Below, piece by piece: positions 1 through 8,118 of a DNA stretch of 23,420 nucleotides (its first letter is position 1; each line of letters opens with the position of its first letter). Source of the stretch: JAKSPM01 sp964450645 (GTDB taxonomy: Bacteria > Bacillota > Clostridia > Oscillospirales > Oscillospiraceae); contig CAYVEB010000025.1 in assembly GCA_964450645.1 (NCBI GenBank), positions 1 through 23,420 on the forward strand, in the 5' to 3' direction. The position numbers were made by a program, and so were the translations under genes. The notes below the pieces were generated by a model. It did not search any database. It was not told where the DNA came from and saw nothing but the letters and a program-made list of their open reading frames with translations.

Positions 1-472
1 TATGACCGCCTCCCTGCCAGTGATCGTGTATGCAAGAGAGCTGAATGTATCAAAGGACGAGCTGTACCGTGCGCTGATTGTCTCAAACCTTGTGACGGTT
101 CGGCTCAAAACCGGGATCGGACGTCTGTCGGCCTACTGCGGTGCAATCAGCGCCGGATGCGGCGCAGGCGCGGGGATCGCCTATCTCTATGGCGGGCGCT
201 ATCCGGAAATCGCGCACACCATCGTCAACGCGATTGCGATCAATTCCGGCGTGGTATGCGATGGTGCAAAGGCAAGCTGTGCGGCAAAGATCGCCTCCGC
301 GGTGGAAGCGGGATTGCTCGGAATGCAGATGTATATGCACGGCAAAGAATTCGTCAGCGGGGACGGCATCGTCACAAAAGGCATTGAAAAGACCATTGAT
401 AACGTCTCCGAGCTTGCGAGAAACGGCATGCGGGAAACTGACCGGGAAATTTTGAGGATCATGATGCGGTAA
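1..472 (+). CDS. UPF0597 / L-cysteine desulfidase family protein, C-terminal part (5' end off window)
   Basis: This is the last roughly 156 residues of a protein whose start lies left of the window; the Met at position 2 is probably internal, because the family is usually over 400 residues long. The recognisable signature is the pair of segments AYCGAISAGCGAG (residues 45-57 of the visible part) and SGVVCDGAKASCAAKI. These are typical of the UPF0597/YhaM/CdsB family, which is related to the alpha subunit of iron-sulfur L-serine dehydratase. Characterised members use a [4Fe-4S] cluster to break L-cysteine into pyruvate, ammonia and sulfide in the cytoplasm, and the two cysteines in the second segment are the likely cluster ligands. 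Substrate (cysteine, serine or another amino acid) cannot be decided from this fragment. The gene ends 186 bp before the convergent tuf gene. Confidence 0.85.
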   Translation, partial: MTASLPVIVYARELNVSKDELYRALIVSNLVTVRLKTGIGRLSAYCGAISAGCGAGAGIAYLYGGRYPEIAHTIVNAIAINSGVVCDGAKASCAAKIASAVEAGLLGMQMYMHGKEFVSGDGIVTKGIEKTIDNVSELARNGMRETDREILRIMMR

Positions 473-519
473 GAATATGTCCACTTTCCAGCGCAGCGCA
501 TGGAAATTGGAGCAGCCCC

Positions 520-579
520 TGGAACAAGCGGTCTGCTCCCCGAACCAAGCGGTCTGACCCCGAACCAAGCGGTCTGATT
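520..579. repeat. Three tandem copies of a 20-bp repeat
   Basis: Three head-to-tail 20-bp units lie at 520-539, 540-559 and 560-579. The core AAGCGGTCTG is identical in all three; units 2 and 3 differ only in their last two bases and unit 1 is slightly more diverged. They lie between the end of the desulfidase gene and the tuf terminator, outside any credible gene. Confidence 0.8.
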
Positions 580-601
580 CCGGGAGTGTTCTCTATAAAA
601 T

Positions 602-640
602 AAAAACATTGCAGGCCAAGGACGGCCTGCAATGTTTGTT
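602..640 (-). terminator. Intrinsic terminator of the str operon (after tuf)
   Basis: A perfect 13-bp stem (605-617 paired with 624-636, loop AAGGAC) lies 23 bp past the tuf stop codon. On the minus strand it is followed by a T-rich tract (TTTTTATTTT), the form of a rho-independent terminator. The plus-strand side has a weaker T tract, so it may also stop read-through from the left. Confidence 0.9.
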
Positions 641-658
641 ATTCGGTTGAATTGGAAA

Positions 659-1864
659 TTAGTCCTCGACGATATCAATTACAACGCCGGAACCAACGGT
701 ACGGCCGCCTTCGCGGATAGCGAAACGCAGGCCCTTTTCAATGGCGATGGGGGTGATCAGCTCAACATTCATATCAATGTTGTCGCCAGGCATGCACATC
801 TCAACGCCTTCCGGCAGCGTGATGATGCCGGTCACGTCGGTCGTTCTAAAATAGAATTGGGGACGATAGTTGTTAAAGAACGGAGTATGACGGCCCCCTT
901 CTTCCTTGGACAGGACGTAAACCTGACCAACGAACTTGGTGTGCGGATGGATGGAGTTGGGTTTCGCCAGAACCTGGCCACGCTCAACAGACTTCTTGTC
1001 GATACCACGGAGCAGAGCGCCGATGTTGTCGCCGGCTTCCGCGTAGTCCATCAGCTTGTGGAACATTTCAATGTCGGTCACGACGGTGTTGCGCTTCTCC
1101 TCCATCAGGCCAACGATCTCAACAGGCTCATTCTTCTTAATGATACCGCGTTCTACACGGCCAGTCGCCACGGTGCCGCGGCCGGAGATGGTGAACACGT
1201 CTTCCACAGGCATCAAGAAGGGCATATCGGACTTGCGGTCAGGCGTGGGAATCCAAGTGTCAACAGCGTCCAGCAGTTCCTTGATGCATGCGTACTCTGG
1301 TGCGTTGGGGTCGGTGGACTCGGAGGCCAGCGCGTTCAGAGCGGAACCACGGATGATGGGGGTGTCGTCGCCGGGGAAGCCATAGAAGTCCAACGTTTCG
1401 CGAATTTCCATTTCCACCAGTTCCAGCAGTTCTTCATCGTCAACCTGGTCAACCTTGTTCAGGAACACCAGAACGGAAGGAACGTTCACCTGACGGGCCA
1501 GCAACAGATGCTCTCTGGTCTGCGCCATGGGGCCGTCGGATGCGGCGATAACCAGAATCGCACCGTCCATCTGCGCGGCACCGGTGATCATGTTCTTGAT
1601 ATAGTCGGCATGGCCCGGGCAGTCCACGTGCGCATAGTGACGGGCGTCCGTTTCATATTCCACATGCGCAGTGTTGATGGTGATACCACGTTCTCTTTCT
1701 TCCGGAGCCTTGTCGATGGAAGAATAATCGGTGTAGGAAGCCTTGCCCTGGAAAGACAGGTACTTGGTGATCGCAGCAGTCAAAGTGGTCTTGCCATGGT
1801 CGATGTGGCCGATGGTGCCGATATTCACATGGGGCTTATTCTTAATAAAATGCTGTTTTGCCAT
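659..1864 (-). CDS. tuf: Translation elongation factor Tu
   Basis: EF-Tu is the GTPase that carries aminoacyl-tRNA to the ribosomal A site in the cytoplasm. The 401-residue product has the usual length. Visible GTPase motifs are GHIDHGKT (residues 19-26, P loop), DCPGHADY (switch II with the catalytic His) and NKVD for guanine recognition; domains 2 and 3 follow with no gap. The start was placed at the ATG giving MAKQHFIKNKPHVN, 93 bases inside a longer open frame, because this matches the family N-terminus and has AGGAGG nine bases upstream (1874-1879). It is the last gene of the str operon, 102 bp after fusA, and has its own promoter in that gap. Identification is secure; whether a second tuf copy exists elsewhere cannot be seen. 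Confidence 0.98.
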   Translation of the reverse strand: MAKQHFIKNKPHVNIGTIGHIDHGKTTLTAAITKYLSFQGKASYTDYSSIDKAPEERERGITINTAHVEYETDARHYAHVDCPGHADYIKNMITGAAQMDGAILVIAASDGPMAQTREHLLLARQVNVPSVLVFLNKVDQVDDEELLELVEMEIRETLDFYGFPGDDTPIIRGSALNALASESTDPNAPEYACIKELLDAVDTWIPTPDRKSDMPFLMPVEDVFTISGRGTVATGRVERGIIKKNEPVEIVGLMEEKRNTVVTDIEMFHKLMDYAEAGDNIGALLRGIDKKSVERGQVLAKPNSIHPHTKFVGQVYVLSKEEGGRHTPFFNNYRPQFYFRTTDVTGIITLPEGVEMCMPGDNIDMNVELITPIAIEKGLRFAIREGGRTVGSGVVIDIVED

Positions 1865-1873
1865 TGGGGATAT

Positions 1874-1879
1874 CCTCCT
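1874..1879 (-). promoter_or_regulatory. Ribosome binding site fixing the tuf start
   Basis: AGGAGG on the minus strand, nine bases before the ATG at 1864. It supports this start over the ATG at 1957, which overlaps the promoter. Confidence 0.85.
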
Positions 1880-1928
1880 GTTTGAATTATAAAATCGAAT
1901 GTGCTTGGACACATTGGTTGACATGATC

Positions 1929-1957
1929 ACTATACACCAAAAAGCGTACAATGACAA
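1929..1957 (-). promoter_or_regulatory. Internal sigma-A promoter for tuf
   Basis: On the minus strand TTGTCA (1952-1957) and TATAGT (1929-1934) are separated by exactly 17 bp within the fusA-tuf gap. Transcription would start near 1922 and give a leader of about 58 bases. This suggests tuf is made both from the operon promoter and from its own promoter, in line with the very high demand for EF-Tu. It is called from sequence match only. Confidence 0.7.
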
Positions 1958-1966
1958 GTAAAAATT

Positions 1967-4045
1967 TTAAAATAAACCACGTTTTGCCAGAATTTCGTCT
2001 TGAATGTTTTTTGGAAGTTCCACATAGTGGCTCGGTTCCATGGCGAACTGGCCGCGGCCCTGCGTCTTACTGCGCAAATCGGTGGCATAACCGAACATCT
2101 CGCTCAAAGGTACGTTGGCGTCGATCTGGGTCGCGCCGCTTCTCGGAATCATGCCGAGAATGTTGCCGCGTCTGGCGGAAAGATCGCCGATGACATCGCC
2201 CATATATTCCTCCGGCACAATGACGCTGACCTTCATGATCGGCTCGAGTACCGTGGGATTCGCCTTTCGGCACGCCTCTTTAAACGCCATGGATCCGGCA
2301 ATTTTAAACGCCAGCTCCGACGAGTCCACCTCGTGGAAGGAGCCGTCGTACAAAGTTACCCTCACGTCCACCACTGGGAACCCGGCCAGGACGCCGGCCT
2401 GCATCGCCCCCTGGATTCCGGCGTCCACCGCCGGAATATATTCCTTGGGAATCGCACCGCCAACCACGTTGTTGATAAACTCGTAGCCTTTGCCAGGCTC
2501 GTTTGGCTCAATCTTGATCTTGACATGGCCGTACTGGCCTCTGCCGCCGGACTGCCGCGCATATTTTGTATCGACGTCGGCCCTGCCGCGTACCGTCTCC
2601 TTATAGGCAACCTGCGGCGCGCCCACATTGGCTTCCACCTTGAACTCCCGCATCAGCCGGTCGACGATAATTTCCAGGTGCAATTCACCCATCCCGGCGA
2701 CAATCGTCTGGCCGGTCTCCTCGTCAGTGTAGGTGCGGAAAGTTGGATCCTCCTCCGCCAGCTTCATCAGCGCGATCGCCATCTTTTCCTGACCGGCTTT
2801 GGTCTTCGGCTCAATGGCAACGCGGATGACCGGTTCCGGGAAGTCCATCGACTCCAAAATAATGGGGTGCTTTTCGTCGCAGAGCGTATCGCCGGTGGTG
2901 GTGTTCTTCACGCCGACTACTGCGACAATGTCGCCGGAATAAGCCGTGTCGATGTCTTCGCGGTGGTTCGCGTGCATCTGCAGCAGCCGCCCCAGGCGCT
3001 CGCGCTGACCCTTGGTCGAGTTGAGAACCGTGGTGCCTTTGCTGAGCGTACCGGAATAGACCCGGAAAAAGCACAGCTTGCCCACAAAGGGATCGGTTGC
3101 AATCTTAAAGGCCAGAGCGGAAAACGGCGCGCTGTCGTCCGCCGGACGGAAGGCCTCTTCCCCGGTTCTGGGATCCGTTCCGGAAATCCCCTTCTTGTCC
3201 AGAGGCGAGGGCAGATATTCCACAATCGCGTCCAGGAGCTCCTGGACGCCTTTATTTTTATAAGACGTGCCGCAGGTGACGGGAATCATCCGAACGGCGA
3301 TGGTCGCCTTGCGGATTGCGGCTTTAATCTTTTCCTCTGGGACAGTTTCGCCCTCCAGGAACATGGCCATGATTTCGTCGTCCTCGTCGGAAACCGATTC
3401 CAGCAGCTTTTCATGGTATTCCTCAGCCAGGCCGCGCAAATCTTCGGGAATTTCTTCTTCCCGCATGTCCTTGCCCAGCTCGTCATAGAAGACATAGGCC
3501 TTCATCTTAACCAGGTCGATCACACCGCGGAAATCCGCCTCGGCGCCAATGGGTATTTGAATGGGAACTGCGTTACACTTCAGCCGTTCATGCATCATTT
3601 TGAGAACGTTGAAAAAATCAGCACCCATGATATCCATCTTATTGACGTATACCATACGGGGAACATTATATTTGTCGGCCTGCCGCCAGACGGTTTCCGT
3701 CTGGGGTTCCACGCCGCCCTTCGCACACAGGACGGTTACCGTACCGTCCAACACACGCAGCGACCGCTCGACTTCTACCGTGAAGTCCACATGGCCCGGT
3801 GTGTCGATGATGTTGATGCGCCGCCCCTTCCAAAAGCAAGTCGTCGCCGCAGAAGTGATGGTGATCCCACGCTCCTGCTCTTGTTCCATCCAGTCCATCG
3901 TGGCGGTACCCTCATGGGTTTCGCCAAGCTTGTAATTGACGCCGGTGTAGTACAAGATGCGCTCGGTCGTGGTGGTTTTGCCAGCATCGATGTGCGCCAT
4001 AATGCCAATGTTTCTCGTATTCTCAAGTGAATAGTTTCTCGGCAT
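1967..4045 (-). CDS. fusA: Translation elongation factor G
   Basis: EF-G is the GTPase that moves tRNAs and mRNA through the ribosome after peptide bond formation, and it also acts in ribosome recycling. The 692-residue product has the normal length. It begins MPRNYSLENTRNIGIMAHID, with the P loop AHIDAGKTTTTER, switch II DTPGHVDF and the guanine-binding NKMD motif, followed by the EF-G-specific domains through to the typical C-terminus ending LAKRGLF. The ATG at 4045 is preceded by AAAGGAGA (4052-4059). It starts 22 bp after rpsG and ends 102 bp before tuf, as usual in a str operon. It carries the standard tetracycline-resistance-like fold of all EF-Gs, but the sequence is EF-G, not a TetM-type protection protein. 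Confidence 0.98.
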   Translation of the reverse strand: MPRNYSLENTRNIGIMAHIDAGKTTTTERILYYTGVNYKLGETHEGTATMDWMEQEQERGITITSAATTCFWKGRRINIIDTPGHVDFTVEVERSLRVLDGTVTVLCAKGGVEPQTETVWRQADKYNVPRMVYVNKMDIMGADFFNVLKMMHERLKCNAVPIQIPIGAEADFRGVIDLVKMKAYVFYDELGKDMREEEIPEDLRGLAEEYHEKLLESVSDEDDEIMAMFLEGETVPEEKIKAAIRKATIAVRMIPVTCGTSYKNKGVQELLDAIVEYLPSPLDKKGISGTDPRTGEEAFRPADDSAPFSALAFKIATDPFVGKLCFFRVYSGTLSKGTTVLNSTKGQRERLGRLLQMHANHREDIDTAYSGDIVAVVGVKNTTTGDTLCDEKHPIILESMDFPEPVIRVAIEPKTKAGQEKMAIALMKLAEEDPTFRTYTDEETGQTIVAGMGELHLEIIVDRLMREFKVEANVGAPQVAYKETVRGRADVDTKYARQSGGRGQYGHVKIKIEPNEPGKGYEFINNVVGGAIPKEYIPAVDAGIQGAMQAGVLAGFPVVDVRVTLYDGSFHEVDSSELAFKIAGSMAFKEACRKANPTVLEPIMKVSVIVPEEYMGDVIGDLSARRGNILGMIPRSGATQIDANVPLSEMFGYATDLRSKTQGRGQFAMEPSHYVELPKNIQDEILAKRGLF

Positions 4046-4067
4046 ATGGTGTCTCCTTTAATTTGCG

Positions 4068-4538
4068 TTACCAGCGGAAATGTGCGAATGCCTTGTTGGC
4101 CTCAGCCATCTTGTGCGTGTCTTCGCGCTTCTTCACAGAGGCGCCGGTGTTGTTGCAGGCATCCATAATCTCGCCGGCCAAACGTTCTTTCATCGTCTTT
4201 TCCGAACGCTTGCGGGAATTGGCGGTTAACCAGCGCAGTCCAAGGGTCTGACGGCGGTCAGGCCGGACCTCGATGGGAACCTGATAGTTTGAACCGCCAA
4301 CACGGCGGGTCTTGACTTCCAGGGAAGGCATGATATTTTCCATCGCCTGCTGGAAGGCTTCCAGACCGTTTTTACCGGTCTTGCTTTCAACCAGTTCAAA
4401 AGCGCCATAGACGACCTTCTGGGCAACGCCCTTCTTGCCATCATACATGACGCTGTTGACAAGCTTTGTCACCAGGACCGAATTGTACATCGGGTCGGGC
4501 AATACTTCTCTCTTGGGAACATTACCTCTTCTGGGCAC
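4068..4538 (-). CDS. rpsG: 30S ribosomal protein S7
   Basis: S7 is a primary 16S rRNA-binding protein that starts assembly of the 30S head and lines the E site. The 156-residue product starts MPRRGNVPKREVLPDP and runs at normal length to the C-terminal region KREDTHKMAEANKAFAHFRW, typical of bacterial S7. Translation starts at a GTG (4536-4538) preceded by AAGGAGGG at 4547-4554. It lies between rpsL (155 bp upstream) and fusA (22 bp downstream). In Escherichia coli S7 represses the str operon by binding the rpsL-rpsG spacer; whether that holds here is unknown, though the spacer does contain hairpins. Confidence 0.97.
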   Translation of the reverse strand: MPRRGNVPKREVLPDPMYNSVLVTKLVNSVMYDGKKGVAQKVVYGAFELVESKTGKNGLEAFQQAMENIMPSLEVKTRRVGGSNYQVPIEVRPDRRQTLGLRWLTANSRKRSEKTMKERLAGEIMDACNNTGASVKKREDTHKMAEANKAFAHFRW

Positions 4539-4578
4539 TTTAGCTTCCCTCCTTCATAAAAATGATTTCATAGGTACT

Positions 4579-4659
4579 CCAAAAGGCGCGACCTTTTGGT
4601 GTGTGCCTGCCAAGGTGTCCCATCATCTATATGAAACGCTTGGCAAGGCATTGCCTTGC
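4579..4659 (-). promoter_or_regulatory. Two hairpins in the rpsL-rpsG spacer
   Basis: Two perfect inverted repeats lie in the spacer: an 8-bp stem with a 5-base loop (CCAAAAGG / CCTTTTGG, 4579-4599) and a 7-bp stem with a 3-base loop (GCAAGGC / GCCTTGC, 4643-4659). Neither is followed by a long T run on the minus strand, so they look more like processing or translational-control structures than terminators. The role is inferred from position only. Confidence 0.45.
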
Positions 4660-4693
4660 TAAAAGGCGTGAAACATGCAAAATTGGTGAAGAA

Positions 4694-5119
<426 letters not shown>

Positions 5120-5172
5120 GAATGATCTCCTTTCTTTTCAATTTTATATCTCGGACAGGATATCCGGGAATA

Positions 5173-5415
5173 TCATTTTAAAATTGCAGCGGTCGCCGTG
5201 CCGACGCTGATGCCGCAGGCGGCGCCCAACGCTTTCATCGTGGGCACACGAACCGGCTCTAACCCGGCGGCTTGGCAAAGCGCTTCAATTTCCTGGCGAA
5301 TGGGAAGATCCGCGTTCTCCGCCAGAAAGACGACGGCTGCCTGGCCATCGCGCAGCGCCCTACGCAGCTGTTTCAAACCGACGATTTTCTTTGCTGTTTT
5401 CAGCTGTTCAATCAC
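5173..5415 (-). CDS. L7Ae-family RNA-binding protein (YbxF / RplGB-like)
   Basis: An 80-residue protein of the L7Ae/L30e fold, the family that binds kink-turns in RNA. Supporting features are AKKIVGLKQLRRALRDG near the N-terminus, a central hydrophobic strand with AENADLPIRQEI, and the C-terminal ALGAACGISVGTATAAIL, closely like Bacillus subtilis YbxF, which lies at the same place before rpsL. The GTG start at 5415 was chosen because GGAGG (5423-5427) precedes it by seven bases and because upstream codons in the open frame overlap the promoter and look nothing like the family. It is the first gene of the str operon. In B. subtilis YbxF binds k-turns and associates with ribosomes; its role here is inferred. 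Confidence 0.88.
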   Translation of the reverse strand: MIEQLKTAKKIVGLKQLRRALRDGQAAVVFLAENADLPIRQEIEALCQAAGLEPVRVPTMKALGAACGISVGTATAAILK

Positions 5416-5422
5416 GTAAAAA

Positions 5423-5427
5423 CCTCC
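5423..5427 (-). promoter_or_regulatory. Ribosome binding site fixing the GTG start of the L7Ae-like gene
   Basis: GGAGG on the minus strand, seven bases before GTG at 5415. The longer frame starting with ATG at 5514 would begin inside the -35 element of the promoter, so it is not used. Confidence 0.8.
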
Positions 5428-5485
5428 GCACAACGGTGCGCCTGCGTCACATTTCGTGCCGCAAAACGGACTGCACCGAAAAAGT

Positions 5486-5514
5486 ATTATAGCAGATTTT
5501 ACAAGATTAGTCAA
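5486..5514 (-). promoter_or_regulatory. Main promoter of the str operon
   Basis: On the minus strand TTGACT (5509-5514) and a perfect TATAAT (5486-5491) are spaced by 17 bp, a near-consensus sigma-A promoter. Expected start of transcription is near 5479, leaving a leader of about 64 bases before the L7Ae-like gene. Confidence 0.88.
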
Positions 5515-5596
5515 TGAAATTTGTGGAATTTCTCAAAATATTTTTTCCAGTTTTTGTCCGTCCCATACTTTTCTTTCCGGATTTTGGCGGAAAAAA

Positions 5597-6925
5597 TCAG
5601 TCCTTGAGCGGATCGCCGGCGGAGGCGCCGCGCGCCTGAGAAGGCCCTTCCTTTTCAGAAAGCCCTTCCTTTTCAGAAAGCCCTTCCTCTTTAGAAAATC
5701 CTTCCTCTTCAGAAAGCCCTTCCTCTTTAGAAGGCCCTTCCTCTTTAGAAAGCCCTTCCTCTTCAGAAGGCCCTTCCTTTTTAGAAAGCCCTTCCTCCCG
5801 CGAAGCCCCTCCATTCTGGGGAGCGGGATCCGCTTTCGGTTCGCCCGTGTGCCCGGTGGAGCCGTCGAAGCGACTGCGCATGATCATCAAAAAGCCCACT
5901 GCGCCGGCCAGGATGAACGCTCCGATCATGATCAGCGCCTGCATCTCGCCGTCGTAGGTCAGCACGACGGCGGTCAAGCCTAAAATGGCCGTCATCATAT
6001 AGGCGATGGACACCGCCTGGCGCTGGGTAAATCCCAAATCCATCAGCCGGTGGTGGACATGCCCCCGGTCGGGCTTCATGGGGTTCTGCCCATGGGCAAT
6101 GCGCCGGAACATGGCAAAACAGATGTCAAAAATCGGCACCCCTAAAATGAGAATCGGCACCGCGAAGGATACCACCGCGTACAGCTTAAACATCCCCTGC
6201 ACGGAAAACGTGGCCAGAATGAAGCCCAAAAACGTGGAGCCGGAGTCACCCATGAAGATCTTCGCGGGATTGAAATTATAGGGCAAAAAACCCAGGCAGC
6301 TGCCGAGCAAGGCGGCCATGTAGATCGCGATATTTACCTCTGAAATCAGCAGGGCTACTACCAGCATCGTCGCCGCGGAAATTGCTGAGATGCCCGCGGC
6401 CAGGCCGTCCAGGCCGTCGATGAAATTGACCGCGTTGGTGATGGTGACGATCCACAAAATTGTCACCAAAATGGACGCCCAGCGGGGCAGGACCAGATAC
6501 GGCACCGACGATGTGATCACGGGGTTGGAAATTACATCGATCCGGCAGCCGAAGCCGATCACCACAGATGCCGCCGCAATCTGCACAAAAAATTTCAGCA
6601 GCGCCGGCAGATTGAATTTGTCGTCCAGGGCGCCCAGGATCACGATAATCACCGCGCCGATGAATATCCCTTGCACCGGCCTGTCCAGCCGGAATTGATC
6701 GTTCAGCAAGGCGATGGCGGCAATGCTGCACGCAAATGCCAGAAAAATTGCCAGACCGCCAAGGCGCGGAATGGGGTGGTCATGCATACGCCGGTTATCC
6801 CTAGGAATATCCATGACGCCGATTTTGACCGCCAGCCGCTTTACCAGCGGCGTGGTGAGAAACGCCACTGCCGTGGCGATCACCGTGGCCAACAGGACAA
6901 ACAGGATATCCTTCGTTTGAAACAC
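5597..6925 (-). CDS. tagO: Undecaprenyl-phosphate glycosyl-1-phosphate transferase (TagO/WecA type) with repeat tail
   Basis: This polytopic membrane enzyme of the MraY/WecA/TagO group transfers a sugar-1-phosphate, in TagO/WecA GlcNAc-1-phosphate, from a UDP-sugar to undecaprenyl phosphate. That is the first step of wall teichoic acid or surface glycan synthesis. Conserved features are HDHPIPRLGG (48-57), the Asp pair LDD (100-102), NFIDGLDG (167-174), GDSGS (226-230) and HVHHR (289-293), across about eleven hydrophobic segments. The start is GTG with AAGGAG nine bases upstream; a later start would remove the first membrane segment. At 442 residues it is longer than the usual 320-380 because of a tail after residue 352 with nine hexapeptide repeats. 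It follows trpS by 51 bp, probably co-transcribed. The exact sugar is not decided by sequence. Confidence 0.9.
   Translation of the reverse strand: MFQTKDILFVLLATVIATAVAFLTTPLVKRLAVKIGVMDIPRDNRRMHDHPIPRLGGLAIFLAFACSIAAIALLNDQFRLDRPVQGIFIGAVIIVILGALDDKFNLPALLKFFVQIAAASVVIGFGCRIDVISNPVITSSVPYLVLPRWASILVTILWIVTITNAVNFIDGLDGLAAGISAISAATMLVVALLISEVNIAIYMAALLGSCLGFLPYNFNPAKIFMGDSGSTFLGFILATFSVQGMFKLYAVVSFAVPILILGVPIFDICFAMFRRIAHGQNPMKPDRGHVHHRLMDLGFTQRQAVSIAYMMTAILGLTAVVLTYDGEMQALIMIGAFILAGAVGFLMIMRSRFDGSTGHTGEPKADPAPQNGGASREEGLSKKEGPSEEEGLSKEEGPSKEEGLSEEEGFSKEEGLSEKEGLSEKEGPSQARGASAGDPLKD
5640..5801. repeat. Nine 18-bp tandem repeats coding the TagO C-terminal tail
   Basis: Nine 18-bp units in register lie at 5640-5801, with a degenerate tenth beside them. 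Each encodes a hexapeptide of the form EG[L/P/F]S[K/E][K/E]. The unit length is a multiple of three, so copy-number changes would keep the reading frame. The encoded tail is hydrophilic and highly charged, and should lie in the cytoplasm. Confidence 0.93.
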
Positions 6926-6976
6926 GGTAAATCACTCCTTTTTTTCTACATCTACCGAATACCGGGCGAACAAAGC

Positions 6977-7969
6977 TCAACGGGGAACAAAGCCCACCTT
7001 CTTGTGTACCTTGCGCAGCGTTTTCACCGCCAGAGCCTGCGCGCGCTGCGCGCCTTCGCGGTAGACCTGCTCCAGATACGCCTTGTCGGCCAGCAGCCGC
7101 GCCACTTCCTCGCGGATGGGGCGGAAACACTCCACCACAGCGTCGGCCACCGCGGTCTTGAGCGTGCCGTAGCCCCGGCCCTGAAATTCGGCCTCCGCTT
7201 CGGGCATGGTCTTGCCTGTGGCGCCGCAGTAGATGGTCAGCAAATTGGATACCCCCGGCTTTTCCTCCGGGGCGTAGCGGATCGCGCTGTCGCAGTCCGT
7301 GACGGCGCGCTTGAACTTGCGCCGGATGTCCTCCGGCCGGTCGAGCATAAAGACGCACCCGTCGGGATCCGACTTGGACATTTTACTGGTAGGATCGCCT
7401 AAGCTCATAATTCGCGCGCCCATCTTGGGGATAAACGGCTCCGGCAGGGTAAACGTATCCGGAAAATGATAGTTGAACCGCTGGGCGATGTCCCGGCACA
7501 GCTCCACGTGCTGCCGCTGGTCGTCCCCCACCGGCACCAGATCGGTCTGATACAGCAAAATGTCCGCCGCCATCAGCACCGGATAGGTGAAAAGGCCGGC
7601 ATTGATGTTGTCCGCGTGTTTGGCCGCTTTATCCTTAAACTGCGTCATGCGGCTGAGCTCGCCGAACTGCGTGTAGCAGCTGAGTACCCACGACAGTTCC
7701 GCGTGCTGGGGCACATGACTCTGCACAAAAATCACGTTTTTCCGCGGGTCGAGGCCGCAGGCCAGATACTGCGCCAACTGTTCGATCGTGTGGCGGCGCA
7801 AGTCCGCCGGATTCTGGCGGACGGTAATCGCGTGCAGATCGACAATGCAGTATAGGCACTCGTATGCATCCTGGAGCGACACCCAGTTTTTGATGGCGCC
7901 CATATAGGAGCCGAGCGTCAAATCGCCACTGGGCTGAATTCCAGAAAATATTTTTTTACGACCTTCCAT
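6977..7969 (-). CDS. trpS: Tryptophanyl-tRNA synthetase
   Basis: A class I aminoacyl-tRNA synthetase that charges tRNA-Trp with tryptophan in the cytoplasm. The 330-residue length is normal. It starts MEGRKKIFSGIQPSGDLTLG, where PSGDLTLGSYMGA carries the HIGH-equivalent; it continues with MAADILLYQTDLVPVGDDQ (133-151), typical of TrpRS, and has KMSKS at 196-200. The ATG at 7969 has only a weak, distant ribosome site (AGAAGGG, 13 bases away), so initiation may be modest. It has its own promoter in the trpS-gltX gap and probably reads on into tagO. No T-box leader is visible in the short upstream region, although T-box control is common for this gene in Firmicutes. Confidence 0.97.
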   Translation of the reverse strand: MEGRKKIFSGIQPSGDLTLGSYMGAIKNWVSLQDAYECLYCIVDLHAITVRQNPADLRRHTIEQLAQYLACGLDPRKNVIFVQSHVPQHAELSWVLSCYTQFGELSRMTQFKDKAAKHADNINAGLFTYPVLMAADILLYQTDLVPVGDDQRQHVELCRDIAQRFNYHFPDTFTLPEPFIPKMGARIMSLGDPTSKMSKSDPDGCVFMLDRPEDIRRKFKRAVTDCDSAIRYAPEEKPGVSNLLTIYCGATGKTMPEAEAEFQGRGYGTLKTAVADAVVECFRPIREEVARLLADKAYLEQVYREGAQRAQALAVKTLRKVHKKVGFVPR

Positions 7970-8022
7970 TTGAAAACGTCATCCCTTCTATATGAAAACT
8001 CCGATAAAATTCAATTATTTTT

Positions 8023-8051
8023 ATTCTACCACGATTTAACAAAAAATTCAA
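8023..8051 (-). promoter_or_regulatory. Promoter of trpS (and probably tagO)
   Basis: On the minus strand TTGAAT (8046-8051) and TAGAAT (8023-8028) are separated by 17 bp. Transcription would start near 8016, giving a leader of under 50 bases, too short for a T-box. Confidence 0.65.
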
Positions 8052-8058
8052 TAAAACA

Positions 8059-8087
8059 TTGACAGGACCCCCGGCAATTTGTAAAAT
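8059..8087 (+). promoter_or_regulatory. Promoter of gltX
   Basis: A consensus TTGACA (8059-8064) and TAAAAT (8082-8087) are spaced by 17 bp. Transcription should start near 8094, about 25 bases before the gltX ATG. Its -35 lies seven bases from the -35 of the divergent trpS promoter. Confidence 0.8.
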
Positions 8088-8118
8088 AATTCTACCAAGC
8101 GACTTGGAGGACTGATTC

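Noticed and set aside
632..1885. Long open frame (about 417 codons) on the plus strand opposite tuf
   Set aside because: It is the mirror of a highly conserved, codon-biased tuf gene; its protein has no family features and no ribosome site.
2000..4030. Long open frame (about 676 codons) on the plus strand opposite fusA
   Set aside because: It is an antisense shadow of fusA, rich in His and Arg with no recognisable domain.
7970..8022. T-box leader upstream of trpS
   Set aside because: The leader is under 50 bases, and neither the specifier loop nor the conserved T-box sequence is present.
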